Shown in pieces: positions 36,092-44,295 of a stretch of 64,000 nucleotides of DNA (positions are counted from its first letter, which is position 1; the number at the start of each line of letters is the position of its first letter). This stretch comes from Sinorhizobium sp. 6-70 (lineage in GTDB: Bacteria; Pseudomonadota; Alphaproteobacteria; Rhizobiales; Rhizobiaceae): NCBI RefSeq assembly GCF_030124375.1, contig NZ_JASKLS010000017.1, forward strand, positions 62,001 through 126,000. The letters are read 5' to 3'. The translations under genes and the position numbers were made by a program. The notes under the pieces were generated by a model that saw only the letters and a program-made list of their open reading frames with translations, searched no databases and had not been told where the DNA came from.

Positions 36092-37855
36092 TTACTCCGC
36101 GGCTTGTTTCTTGAGGGTCTGGGCGGACAACATCGTTCGGGCAGCGCGCTTCGCCCGGATCGCTTCGAGATGCTCGGGAGCGGGGCTGGCGCCGCCTTCG
36201 TAGGCCTCGAGGAAGTCCAGGAGTTCCTCGCGATAGGCATAGTAGTCGGGGTGCGACAGGAGCTCCTTGCGCGAGCGGGGCCGCGGCAGGTTCACTTCCA
36301 TGATGTTGCCGATCCGCGCGTTCGGGCCGTTCGACATCATCACCACCCGGTCAGCGAGCAGGATCGCCTCGTCGACGTCGTGCGTGACGCAGATCGCCGT
36401 CACCTGGGTCCGCTTCCACACGTCCATCAGAACTTCCTGCAACTCCCAGCGGGTAAGGCTGTCGAGCATGCCGAAGGGCTCGTCTAATAGGAGCAGCTTC
36501 GGCGACAGCGCGAACGCCCGGGCGATGCCGACGCGCTGCTTCATGCCGTTCGAGAGGTCCGCGGCAAGCCGATGCATCGCATCGCCGAGGCCGACGCGCT
36601 GCAGGTAATATTCGACGACGTCGCGGCGCTCGGCCGGCGTCGCGTCGGGATAGACCCGGTCGACGCCGAGCGCGACGTTTTCGCGGGCGGTCAGCCATGG
36701 AAGCAGGGAGGGGGCCTGGAAAACCACCGCCCGATCCGGGCCGGCGCCCGAAATTTCCCGTCCGTCGAGGATGATGCCGCCGGACGAGATCGGGTTGAGG
36801 CCCGCCATCATCGACAGGACGGTCGACTTGCCGCATCCCGAATGGCCGATGATCGAGATGAATTCGCCCCTGTTCATTTTGAGGCTGAAGCCGTCGACCA
36901 CCGTCAGCGGGCCCTTCGGCGTCGGATAGACCTTGCGGACCTCGAAAAACTCGACGTAGCTCTTCTCGATCGCGGAACGCGCCTTTCGGGCATAGGCGTC
37001 CGGCAGCTTGGTGGCGGTAAGCTTCTGCGTGATCGGCACGACGTTGGGCAAGGTGACGGCGCCGCTTTCCGCCGTCGTTCGTCCGGCGCCCAGATCCATC
37101 AGATATTCGGTGACGGCACCGCGAAGACGGATGAACTCGGCGTTCGAGTTCATTTCCGCGCGGTCGCGCGGGCGCGGCAGGTTCACCTCGAAGCTCGGCC
37201 CGAGCGAGGCATTCGGGCCGGGCGTCAAGGGAACGATCCTGTCGGCAAGCAGGATCGCCTCGTCAACGTCGTTGGTGATGAGGATGATGGTCTTCTTTTC
37301 CTTCGACGAGATCTCGGCGAATTCGTCCTGCAGCTTCGAGCGGGTGAGCGCGTCGAGTGCCGAGAGCGGCTCGTCGAGCAGCAGCACGTCGGGCTGCATT
37401 GCCAGCGCCCTCGCCACGGCCACGCGCTGGCGCATGCCACCCGAGAGCTCCGCAGGCCGGCGCTCCGTCGCGTGGGCGAGACCGACCATCTCGATATAGT
37501 ACTGAACGATGCTCGCCCTTTCGGCTTTGGTCTTGCCGGAATGCACTGCATCGACGGCAAGGGCGACATTGGCGCGGACCGAGAGCCAGGGCATCAGCGA
37601 ATAGGATTGGAAGACGACGCCGCGCTCCGGCCCTGGACCTGACACTTCCTTGTCGCGGAAGAGCACCGCGCCGCGATCCGGCATCGTGAGGCCGGCGAGG
37701 AGGGAAATCAGCGTCGATTTTCCCGAGCCGGAAAAGCCGACGATGGCAATGAACTCGCCTTCCTCGACCTTGAGGTTTACGGCCGACAAGACGTCGTTGC
37801 GCGACTTGCCGTCGCCGAAGGACTTCGAGACATCGCTCAGTTGAAGAATTGCCAC
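36092..37855 (-). CDS. Nitrate ABC transporter ATPase, two nucleotide-binding domains fused
   Basis: The 587-residue protein contains two complete NrtD/SsuB-type ATPase domains (about 1-255 and 300-560) joined by a 45-residue linker. Domain 1 has Walker A at 40-48, LSGGM at 137-141 and Walker B D161/E162, but its H-loop reads ITNDVDEA with Asn195 instead of His. Domain 2 has Walker A at 337-345, a changed signature LSNGM (434-438), D458/E459 and a normal H-loop (His492). The fused pair would form one canonical and one degenerate ATP site. It energises nitrate uptake with the upstream permease and binding protein. Confidence 0.92.
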   Translation of the reverse strand: MAILQLSDVSKSFGDGKSRNDVLSAVNLKVEEGEFIAIVGFSGSGKSTLISLLAGLTMPDRGAVLFRDKEVSGPGPERGVVFQSYSLMPWLSVRANVALAVDAVHSGKTKAERASIVQYYIEMVGLAHATERRPAELSGGMRQRVAVARALAMQPDVLLLDEPLSALDALTRSKLQDEFAEISSKEKKTIILITNDVDEAILLADRIVPLTPGPNASLGPSFEVNLPRPRDRAEMNSNAEFIRLRGAVTEYLMDLGAGRTTAESGAVTLPNVVPITQKLTATKLPDAYARKARSAIEKSYVEFFEVRKVYPTPKGPLTVVDGFSLKMNRGEFISIIGHSGCGKSTVLSMMAGLNPISSGGIILDGREISGAGPDRAVVFQAPSLLPWLTARENVALGVDRVYPDATPAERRDVVEYYLQRVGLGDAMHRLAADLSNGMKQRVGIARAFALSPKLLLLDEPFGMLDSLTRWELQEVLMDVWKRTQVTAICVTHDVDEAILLADRVVMMSNGPNARIGNIMEVNLPRPRSRKELLSHPDYYAYREELLDFLEAYEGGASPAPEHLEAIRAKRAARTMLSAQTLKKQAAE

Positions 37856-37864
37856 GCGCGCCTC

Positions 37865-38938
37865 CTACCGGTTCGACGAGAAGGTGAAGGCGGACTGGAG
37901 GGCGTACATGACCCGGTCCAGAACGAAGCCGATGATGCCGATCGTGAGCACCGCGACCATGATGCGGGCGAGCGAGTCGGAGGAACCGTTCTGGAACTCG
38001 TCCCAGACGAACTTTCCGAGGCCGGGGTTCTGCGCGAGCATCTCGGCCGCGATCAGCACCATCCAGCCCACGCCGAGCGAAAGCCTGAGCCCGGTGAAGA
38101 TCAACGGAAGGGCGGAAGGCAGAACCAGCTTGCGGATCGTCGTGGCGGTCGAAAGCTGCAGGACCTTGCCGACATTCACCAGATCCTTGTCGATCGAGGC
38201 GACGCCGAGTGCGGTGTTGATGAGCGTCGGCCACAGCGAACAGAGGGTGACGGTAACGGCCGAGATCACCAGCGACTTAGGCAGCAGGCTCGACGGATCG
38301 GCATAAAGTGCCGAGACGACCATGGTGACGATCGGCAGCCAGGCCAGCGGCGAGACCGGCTTGAAGATCTGGATCAGCGGGTTGATGGCGCCGTTGATGG
38401 TCTTGGAGAGACCGGAAGCGATCCCGAGCGGCACGGCGACGAGCGTCGCGATCACGAAGCCAAGCCCGACCGTCATCAGCGATGTCGTGATCTGATCGAT
38501 GTAGGTCGGCTTACCGGTGAACGCCCGATGCTTCACCAGGTCGGCTTTGCCGTCGGCTACGAGCTTGGCGTTGCGTTCGTCCTGGCGGGCATAGAAAGCA
38601 GTTGCCTTGCTCCGTTCCGCGAAATGATCCTGGAGGAGCACGTTGGCCTGGCCGAAGACGGCGGCGGGGCCGGGAATGGCGCCAAGCGAGGTTTGAACCT
38701 TCGGGGCAAGAAAGCCCCAGAGGGCGAGGAAGCACAGGATGCCGGCGAGCGGCACCAGCAGCACCTTGCGAATCTCGGACATTTGTTCGGCGACACTGTC
38801 GCCAGCCGCCATGCGCAGGATCGGGGTCACCCAGCCGAGGCCAAGCACATTGAGCCAGCCGGCGGCTTTATTGATCCGCTGAAACAGGCGCTCTCTTCGC
38901 GCGAGTTTAGGGTCAGCCATGGTGATCGCTTGAGTCAT
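37865..38938 (-). CDS. nrtB: Nitrate ABC transporter permease
   Basis: The 357-residue protein has a cytoplasmic N-terminus, an early membrane segment (LLVPLAGILCFLALWGFL), a roughly 100-residue periplasmic-type insert, and a C-terminal BPD transmembrane domain of five or six helices with the EAA-like motif near IDKDLVNVGKVLQLSTATTIRKLVLPSALP. This is the NrtB/SsuC permease type. It lies between nrtA and the fused ATPase gene (nine-base gap). A second in-frame ATG seven codons in is possible. Confidence 0.93.
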   Translation of the reverse strand: MTQAITMADPKLARRERLFQRINKAAGWLNVLGLGWVTPILRMAAGDSVAEQMSEIRKVLLVPLAGILCFLALWGFLAPKVQTSLGAIPGPAAVFGQANVLLQDHFAERSKATAFYARQDERNAKLVADGKADLVKHRAFTGKPTYIDQITTSLMTVGLGFVIATLVAVPLGIASGLSKTINGAINPLIQIFKPVSPLAWLPIVTMVVSALYADPSSLLPKSLVISAVTVTLCSLWPTLINTALGVASIDKDLVNVGKVLQLSTATTIRKLVLPSALPLIFTGLRLSLGVGWMVLIAAEMLAQNPGLGKFVWDEFQNGSSDSLARIMVAVLTIGIIGFVLDRVMYALQSAFTFSSNR

Positions 38939-39010
38939 GGATTTGTCTCATCTGTTGGAATTGTGGTCCAGGAGCCGGCAGCTTCGAGTTTCGCGCCGCC
39001 GGCCCGACGT

Positions 39011-40408
39011 TCAGCCGCCGACGACATCCGACCCGGAAATCGTCTGTTCGTTCTTGAGCCCGATCTTGAGGGAGTCGATGTAGGCGTTCGGCGCCTTGGC
39101 ATCGAAGGTGACGCCATCGATGAAGTCGGAGGTCGGCGCCCTGTAGCCGTCGGTGCCAAAGGGGAAGTCGCCCGTTTTGGCCTTGCCCTCTTCGACCAGC
39201 ATCCCCGCCGCTTTCATGTAGATGTCAGGCAGGTAGACGGACTTTGCCGTTTCCGCATACCAGGCATCGTCCTTGTGCTCGGCAATCTGACCCCAGCGGC
39301 GCATCTGCGTCAGGTACCAGATGGCGTCGGAGTAGAACGGATAGGTGGCGTTGTGGCGGAAGAAGACGTTGAAGTCGGGAACGTCGCGCTTGTCGCCCCG
39401 CTCGTATTCGAAGGTGCCGGTCATCGAATTTGCGATGACGGCCGCGTCGGCGCCGACATATTCGCTACGCGACAGGATTTCGACAGCCTCGGCCCTGTTG
39501 GCGTTGTTGTTCTCATCCAGCCATTTGGCAGCGCGAATGAGCGCCTTTGTCAGCGCAAGCGTCGTGTTCGGGTATTTCTCGGTGAATTCCTTGGTCAGAC
39601 CGAAGACTTTTTCCGGATTGTTCTTCCAGATTTCGTAGTCGGTCACGACCGGAACGCCGATGCCCTTGAAGACCGCTGCCTGGTTCCAAGGCTCGCCCAC
39701 GCTGTAGCCGACGATCGTGCCAGCTTCGAGCGTGGAGGGCATCTGCGGCGGCGGCGTCACGGACAGGAGCGCGTCCGCCCTGATCTGTCCTGTGACGTTT
39801 TCCGGCGAATAGAACCCCGGATGGATGCCGCCGGCAGCGAGCCAATAGCGAAGCTCGTAGTTGTGGGTGGAAACCGGAAACACCATGCCGAGATTGAACG
39901 GCTTGCCCTCGGCCTTGAACGCGTCCACGACAGGCTTCAGGGCGTCGGCCTTGATGGGGTGGACCGGTTTGCCGTTGTCGCCGAGCGGAATATTCTCCTT
40001 CATCATCGCCCAGACGTCGTTCGAGACGGTGATGCCGTTGCCGTTCAGGTCCATGGAGAAGGGCGTCACGATATGCGCCTTGGTACCGAAACCGATCGTG
40101 GCGGCGAGCGGCTGACCGGCGAGCATGTGCGCGCCGTCCAGTTCGCCGGTGATCACGCGATCGAGCAACACCTTCCAGTTGGCCTGTGGTTCGAGCGTGA
40201 CGAACAGCCCCTCTTCCTCGAAGAAGCCCTTCTCATAGGCGATCGCGAGAGGCGCCATGTCGGTGAGCTTGATGAAGCCGAGCTTGAGCTCGTCCTTCTC
40301 GGGCACCAGCATTTCGGCAGATGCGAAAGAGTCGGCGCCCACATAGAGTGCAGCAGCCAAGGCGGCGAGCGAACACTTCGCGAATTTTCCGGTGGAAGGC
40401 CTGTTCAT
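39011..40408 (-). CDS. nrtA: Nitrate ABC transporter periplasmic binding protein
   Basis: The 465-residue protein has a Sec signal peptide (FAKCSLAALAAALYVGADSFASAE) and the NrtA/CmpA binding fold: LKLGFIKLTDMAPLAIAYEKGFFEEEGL, GAHMLAGQPLA, and SVGEPWNQAAV. It binds nitrate (possibly nitrite) in the periplasm. The start at 40408 has CAGGAGAAAAGC upstream. It is the first structural gene after the regulatory leader and is paralogous to the cytoplasmic sensor NasS encoded upstream. Confidence 0.95.
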   Translation of the reverse strand: MNRPSTGKFAKCSLAALAAALYVGADSFASAEMLVPEKDELKLGFIKLTDMAPLAIAYEKGFFEEEGLFVTLEPQANWKVLLDRVITGELDGAHMLAGQPLAATIGFGTKAHIVTPFSMDLNGNGITVSNDVWAMMKENIPLGDNGKPVHPIKADALKPVVDAFKAEGKPFNLGMVFPVSTHNYELRYWLAAGGIHPGFYSPENVTGQIRADALLSVTPPPQMPSTLEAGTIVGYSVGEPWNQAAVFKGIGVPVVTDYEIWKNNPEKVFGLTKEFTEKYPNTTLALTKALIRAAKWLDENNNANRAEAVEILSRSEYVGADAAVIANSMTGTFEYERGDKRDVPDFNVFFRHNATYPFYSDAIWYLTQMRRWGQIAEHKDDAWYAETAKSVYLPDIYMKAAGMLVEEGKAKTGDFPFGTDGYRAPTSDFIDGVTFDAKAPNAYIDSLKIGLKNEQTISGSDVVGG

Positions 40409-40466
40409 GCTTTTCTCCTGTGTGCCGGCGATGGGAGGTTCGCCTGCGGTTCGGTGCAAAAAGAAA

Positions 40467-40531
40467 AAGGCTGCCAAACCACAGTCCAACGCTCTGCCTC
40501 GTTCAGAGCGCGTTCCCGGTTTGGCAGCCTT
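40467..40531 (-). terminator. Leader terminator enclosing the second NasT hairpin
   Basis: On the transcript AAGGCTGCCAAACC (from 40531) pairs perfectly over 14 bp with GGTTTGGCAGCCTT (to 40467), followed by TTTTCTTTTT. This is a strong intrinsic terminator about 60 bases before the nrtA start codon. It encloses the hairpin at 40490-40510, so binding of NasT to the hairpins could prevent its formation. Confidence 0.85.
40490..40510 (-). ncRNA. ANTAR-type leader hairpin P2
   Basis: The transcript sequence has a 7-bp stem CGCTCTG/CAGAGCG with loop AACGAGG. The loop has A at position 1 and G at position 4, the residues ANTAR proteins require, although it is seven rather than six bases long. Confidence 0.65.
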
Positions 40532-40538
40532 GCCTTCT

Positions 40539-40556
40539 GCGCCCTTCATTGGACGC
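40539..40556 (-). ncRNA. ANTAR-type leader hairpin P1
   Basis: The transcript GCGTCC-AATGAA-GGGCGC forms a 6-bp stem (one G-U pair) with a hexanucleotide loop AAUGAA. Position 1 is A and position 4 is G, exactly the ANTAR-target loop rule. It lies 28 bases before P2. Confidence 0.72.
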
Positions 40557-40598
40557 CGATTATTTCGTGCGGACCCGACGGCCCTACGCTTCCCTCAA

Positions 40599-40614
40599 TG
40601 CAGGAACCGTGCCA
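40599..40614 (-). promoter_or_regulatory. Sigma-54 (RpoN) promoter of the nitrate operon
   Basis: The minus strand reads TGGCACGGTTCCTGCA. It matches the -24/-12 consensus TGGCAC-N5-TTGCW at all conserved positions except one (C for T in the -12 element). Transcription would begin near 40587, giving a leader that includes both hairpins and the terminator. Confidence 0.8.
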
Positions 40615-40709
40615 GTTTCGTGGATGGGTAAATTTTTGTGATTTTTCAGGATTGGAAACAAAGGGCAGTGCGCTGGTGAGAGGCGATTAAGCTGTTGCTT
40701 GAATAAATT

Positions 40710-40724
40710 TTGCGCAGTGCACAA
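40710..40724. promoter_or_regulatory. Possible NtrC-type dyad upstream of the sigma-54 promoter
   Basis: TTGCGCAGTGCACAA is an imperfect dyad about 100 bases upstream of the -24 box, where an NtrC enhancer site would be expected. The half-sites are closer together than in the classical NtrC consensus, so the assignment is tentative. Confidence 0.3.
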
Positions 40725-40748
40725 TAATCGAGCAGCGCTCGGGTGCAC

Positions 40749-41969
40749 TCAGCGCTGGCTCGCCAGATAGTCGTCCAGCCCGTCCGGGTCGAAGATCCGG
40801 CCGTCGAAAAAACCGTCGGGGCCGAGAACGAGCCCTTTTTCCGACGCGCCGACCGGTGCCGCCGCGGTCAGCGCACCCTCGACCTTCATGTTGGCACCGG
40901 GCATTGGCGCGGCAATCGGCTTCAGGGCCTGTCGGTAGATGTCGGGCCGGTAGGTGTCGCGCGCGCGTTCCGCAAGCGCGGCCGAATGGGGCGTGTGTCC
41001 CCACCGCACCATCTGGCTGTAGAACCAGAGGGCGTGGCTCTGCCAGGGAAAGGTCGCACCCTTGGCGTGCGGGACAAAGAACTCAGGAATGTCGCCGGTC
41101 GCCCCATCGCCGAGCAACAGTCGGCCCGTGAGGATCGGCATCAGCCTCTGGCGCGGCAGGTCAAGATAAGCAGGCGTGCTCATCAGTGCCGCGAGTTCCT
41201 CGTGGTTTGCGCTGTCGCCGCACCACATCGCACTTCGGTAGAGCGCACGCAGCAGCGCGTCCAGCGCGGGGCGGTTTTCGGCGGCGAACCTGGCCGAAAC
41301 GCCGAGCACCTTTTCCGGGCTCAACCGCCAGATCGACGCCTTGGTGGTGGCAAAGCGCCCGGCATGGCTTGCGACCGCGACGCTGTTCCACGGTTCGCCG
41401 ACGCAGAAGCCGTCGATGGCGCCGGTCGACAGCGCATCGGCCATCAGTGGCGGGGGAACCACGACAATCTCGACGTGGCTTTCCGGATCGATGCCGCAGC
41501 CCGCGAGCCAATAGCGCAGTTCGTAGTTGTGGCCGGAGAAGGGGTGGACGACGGCAAAACGCAATGGCGGCTCGCCCGCGTCGCGGCGTCGTGCGACGAC
41601 CCGCCTCAGCGCTGCGCCATTGGCGCTCGGGTCGGTGCCGGGGCCGGCATCTTCGGCGACCATGCGTTCCCAAAGGTCGCGCGAGACCGTCACCGCGTTG
41701 CCGCCAAGTCCGAGCGCAAAGGGCGCCACGAGGTCCAGCGACAGCGGCGTGAGGCCGAGATTGGATGCGATCGGCATTGGCGCCAGCATGTGGGCGGCCT
41801 GGAAATGGCCGACGGCGATCCGATCGCGGATATTGGCCCAGGAGGTTTCCCGGACGAGTTGCACCGACAGGCCCTCGTCGGTGATGAAGCCTTTTTCGCT
41901 GGCGGCGACCAGCACGGCGCTGTCGAAGAGCGGCAGGAAGCCAAGGGTGATGTCGGCGGTGGCAGCCAT
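40749..41969 (-). CDS. nasS: NasS-type nitrate sensor (NrtA-like, cytoplasmic)
   Basis: The 406-residue protein is an NrtA/CmpA-fold homologue (ITLGFLPLFDSAVLVAASEKGF, AHMLAPMPIA, CVGEPWNSVAV) but lacks any signal peptide. It therefore stays in the cytoplasm. Directly abutting the ANTAR gene nasT, it matches NasS, which binds NasT in the absence of nitrate and releases it when nitrate or nitrite binds. The start codon begins at the base next to the nasT stop. It precedes the operon leader on the same strand. Confidence 0.93.
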   Translation of the reverse strand: MAATADITLGFLPLFDSAVLVAASEKGFITDEGLSVQLVRETSWANIRDRIAVGHFQAAHMLAPMPIASNLGLTPLSLDLVAPFALGLGGNAVTVSRDLWERMVAEDAGPGTDPSANGAALRRVVARRRDAGEPPLRFAVVHPFSGHNYELRYWLAGCGIDPESHVEIVVVPPPLMADALSTGAIDGFCVGEPWNSVAVASHAGRFATTKASIWRLSPEKVLGVSARFAAENRPALDALLRALYRSAMWCGDSANHEELAALMSTPAYLDLPRQRLMPILTGRLLLGDGATGDIPEFFVPHAKGATFPWQSHALWFYSQMVRWGHTPHSAALAERARDTYRPDIYRQALKPIAAPMPGANMKVEGALTAAAPVGASEKGLVLGPDGFFDGRIFDPDGLDDYLASQR

Positions 41970-42563
41970 TTACAGGTCCTCCAGCAATCCCGCCGCCAGC
42001 ACCAGGCTTTGTGCGATTTCGGCTAACTTGCGGTTCTGGTTCATCGCGGTCGTGCGCAGGAGCTTGTAGGCCTCGTCCTCGCCGATGCCGCGCGACTTCA
42101 TCAGGATGCCCTTGGCACGGTCGATCACCTTGCGGTCCGCAAGCTCGCTGCGCGCTTCCGCCAACTCGCGCTCCATGCGCGAAAAGGCATTGAAACGGCT
42201 GATCGCCATGTCGAGGATCGATTTCACGCGCTCCTGCCGCAGTCCGTCGACGACATAGGCCGAGACGCCGGCATCGATCGCCGCTTCGATCATGCTGCTG
42301 TCGGATCGGTCAACGAACATGGCGATCGGGCGCTTCACCGAGCGAGAGAGCTGGAACATGCTCTCCAGCAAATCGCGATTGGGATTTTCGAGATCGATGA
42401 CGATCACGTCCGGTTGCAGCCTTTCGATCACGCGCCCGACGCCATGGACATCGTGCACGATGCTCACGCGATTGTGGCCGGCATCGCGCAAACCCTCCTC
42501 GATGATCGAGGCGCGGATGGCGTTCTCGTCAATTACAAGAATGGTCAGGTCGCGGCGGGTCAT
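41970..42563 (-). CDS. nasT: ANTAR-domain antiterminator NasT
   Basis: The 197-residue protein has a receiver-like domain (ILVIDENAIRASIIEEGL; PDVIVIDLENPNRDLLE) and a C-terminal ANTAR RNA-binding domain (about 135-190: DRAKGILMKSRGIGEDEAYKLLR). It should bind the leader hairpins upstream of nrtA and prevent termination, controlled by NasS. The gene is the first of the nasTS pair. A TTCGCAA/TTGCGAA inverted repeat (42592-42598 and 42617-42623) lies just upstream of its start. Confidence 0.94.
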   Translation of the reverse strand: MTRRDLTILVIDENAIRASIIEEGLRDAGHNRVSIVHDVHGVGRVIERLQPDVIVIDLENPNRDLLESMFQLSRSVKRPIAMFVDRSDSSMIEAAIDAGVSAYVVDGLRQERVKSILDMAISRFNAFSRMERELAEARSELADRKVIDRAKGILMKSRGIGEDEAYKLLRTTAMNQNRKLAEIAQSLVLAAGLLEDL

Positions 42564-42786
42564 GCGGCGATCATGATGCAGTGCAACAAATTTCGCAATA
42601 TATTTGCCTAAAAAATTTGCGAACTAGCTGATTGCATTATTTTGAGGCGAATGGAGCGCAGAGTGGCTCCGATCAGTCGAGGCTTGAACCGGTCATCGGG
42701 CCCCTCCATCTATTTTGAACAACAGTACCAAATTGTTTCGGTCCGTTGGTTCGGCGGCATGGTCGCCGCCGTTTGAGGATCAGATC

Positions 42787-43743
42787 ATGGGTTTCATCGA
42801 CAAGGAAATAGCGCCCGTCGACGACGGCGCGCTGACGGATGCCTATTCGCATGCAATTGCCGGCGCAGTCGATGTGGTCGGCCCGGCGGTCAGCCGCATC
42901 GAGCGAGTGGGCGGCAGGGGCGGTCATGGCTCGGGCTTCGCCGTTTCTTCCGACGGGCTGATCGTGACGAACAATCACGTCGTCGGGGATTCGAAGGCCG
43001 TTCGCATCACGACGCCGGATGGGTTCGTGACGGAAGGTCGTGTGCTTGGTCGCGACGTCGACACCGACATCGCGCTCATACGGGCGAACTCGGGCGTCGG
43101 CGCCTGGGCGCGGCTGGCGGATTCGAAGCGATTGCGGCGGGGGCACATTGCCATTGCCATCGGCAATCCGCTGGGCTTCGAGTGGACCGTCACGGCGGGA
43201 ATCGTCTCGGCACTTGGTCGCTCCATGCGGGCGGCGAACGGGCGGCTGATGGACGACGTGATCCAGACGGACGCCGCCCTCAATCCCGGAAATTCGGGAG
43301 GGCCGCTGGTCTCGTCGGGCGGCGAAGTGATCGGGGTCAACACCGCCGTGATCCAGGGCGCGCAGAGCATCGCCTTTGCGATCGCCTCGAACACGGCGAA
43401 TTTCGTGATTTCCGAGATCCTGAGATACGGGCATGTCAGGCGGGCCTATATCGGCATCGCCGGCGACACCATCGAACTGCCGCGCAGGATCGCCCTGGCG
43501 GCCGGAACCGACCGGACGACATCGGTTCGGTTGAGAAGGCTGGAGCCCGGCGGCCCGGCCGAGCGCGGTGGTCTTCGGGAAGGCGACTATATCCTGTCGA
43601 TCAACGGCAAGCCCGTCGGCGGCGTGGACGACGTCGTCAGGCTGATGGACGGCGAGAGGATCGGTCAGGCGACCGAATTCCTGATCTTTTCAGTGGCGGG
43701 CAAGCTCGAAAAGAGAACATTGGTGCCGGTCGCTCGATCGTGA
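42787..43743 (+). CDS. Trypsin-like serine protease with PDZ domain (HtrA-like), no signal peptide
   Basis: The 318-residue protein has an S1C protease domain with the triad His64 (TNNHVV), Asp94 (DTDIAL) and Ser170 (NPGNSGGPL), then one PDZ domain (about 235-310: LEPGGPAERGGLREGDYILSING). It resembles DegS/HtrA but has no signal peptide or membrane helix from the ATG at 42787, which follows GAGGATCAGATC. A TTG at 42715 would add 24 residues without a hydrophobic stretch. It is therefore probably cytoplasmic. It is divergent from nasT and appears monocistronic. Confidence 0.88.
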   Translation: MGFIDKEIAPVDDGALTDAYSHAIAGAVDVVGPAVSRIERVGGRGGHGSGFAVSSDGLIVTNNHVVGDSKAVRITTPDGFVTEGRVLGRDVDTDIALIRANSGVGAWARLADSKRLRRGHIAIAIGNPLGFEWTVTAGIVSALGRSMRAANGRLMDDVIQTDAALNPGNSGGPLVSSGGEVIGVNTAVIQGAQSIAFAIASNTANFVISEILRYGHVRRAYIGIAGDTIELPRRIALAAGTDRTTSVRLRRLEPGGPAERGGLREGDYILSINGKPVGGVDDVVRLMDGERIGQATEFLIFSVAGKLEKRTLVPVARS

Positions 43744-43771
43744 GCGGCCCGCGCCGATTGCCAACGAGTCC

Positions 43772-43815
43772 GAGGAGCTGGAGCGGGATCCCAGTGGAAA
43801 CCGCTCCAGCTCCTC
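43772..43815. terminator. 15-bp perfect hairpin after the protease gene
   Basis: GAGGAGCTGGAGCGG (43772-43786) and CCGCTCCAGCTCCTC (43801-43815) are perfect complements separated by 14 bases, 29 bases after the protease stop. It probably terminates rightward transcription, though no long T-run follows. Confidence 0.6.
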
Positions 43816-43825
43816 GCCCCTCTAA

Positions 43826-43862
43826 AGATCATTCATTGTTTCATTGAAACAGTGAACGATCT
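43826..43862. repeat. 37-base near-perfect palindrome (operator or bidirectional terminator)
   Basis: Arms AGATCATTCATTGTTTCA and TGAAACAGTGAACGATCT around a single T differ at only two positions, both of which become G-U pairs in one RNA strand. It lies between convergent genes, directly beside the hairpin at 43772-43815. Confidence 0.6.
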
Positions 43863-43936
43863 AACTCTCTGAAACTGCGTAGCTTCGCCCTGTGCCGTCG
43901 TTGAGTGCTGCCTGCTCTCGGGCAAGCATGCGTTGG

Positions 43937-44173
43937 TTAGCAGCGGCCCAGGCTGCCCAGAGCCATCAGGTCGACCGTCGGAAGAACGTTCTTGTCGCTG
44001 ATGTATTCGACTTCCTGGAGCAGGGAGGCCAAGGCCAATTCCAGACAATATTGCACGCCTTCGACGTTCAATGTCTTGGCGGAGTCTCGCGCGTAGCTGA
44101 CGAGGCGGGCAAGGGCCAGAAGTTCCTTCTCCCTGTCTTCCACGTCGATAGGTAGCTTGATGGATTGCTGCAT
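43937..44173 (-). CDS. Small hypothetical helical protein downstream of tfuA
   Basis: The 78-residue protein is predicted to be helical (EDREKELLALARLVSYARDS) and ends with LGSLGRC. The ATG at 44173 follows GGGGAAAATC. It lies 122 bases after tfuA on the same strand, so it could be the last gene of that cluster or an independent gene. It has no recognised family. A longer start at 44269 lacks support. Confidence 0.6.
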   Translation of the reverse strand: MQQSIKLPIDVEDREKELLALARLVSYARDSAKTLNVEGVQYCLELALASLLQEVEYISDKNVLPTVDLMALGSLGRC

Positions 44174-44295
44174 GATTTTCCCCAGTGCCACTCGGGGGTC
44201 ACTGCGACCCGCTTTCGCCAGCAAATATAGCGTGACTTCGGCGCCGTGGGCGTGACACGAGCGTGACACACGCTGAATGGGAAATGCAACCGCTC

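Larger units (their letters stand above)
40409..40748 (-). other. 340-base regulatory leader region of the nitrate operon
   Basis: The gap between nasS and nrtA holds no gene. It contains, in order of leftward transcription, a possible NtrC-type dyad (40710-40724), a sigma-54 promoter (40599-40614), the two ANTAR-type hairpins (40539-40556 and 40490-40510) and an intrinsic terminator with T-run (40458-40531). The predicted untranslated leader is about 180 bases. Confidence 0.8.

Noticed and set aside
37841..40690. 949-codon rightward open frame opposite nrtB and nrtA
   Set aside because: It is antisense to two well-supported transporter genes and the leader; the product is low-complexity, rich in Arg, Gly and Asp.
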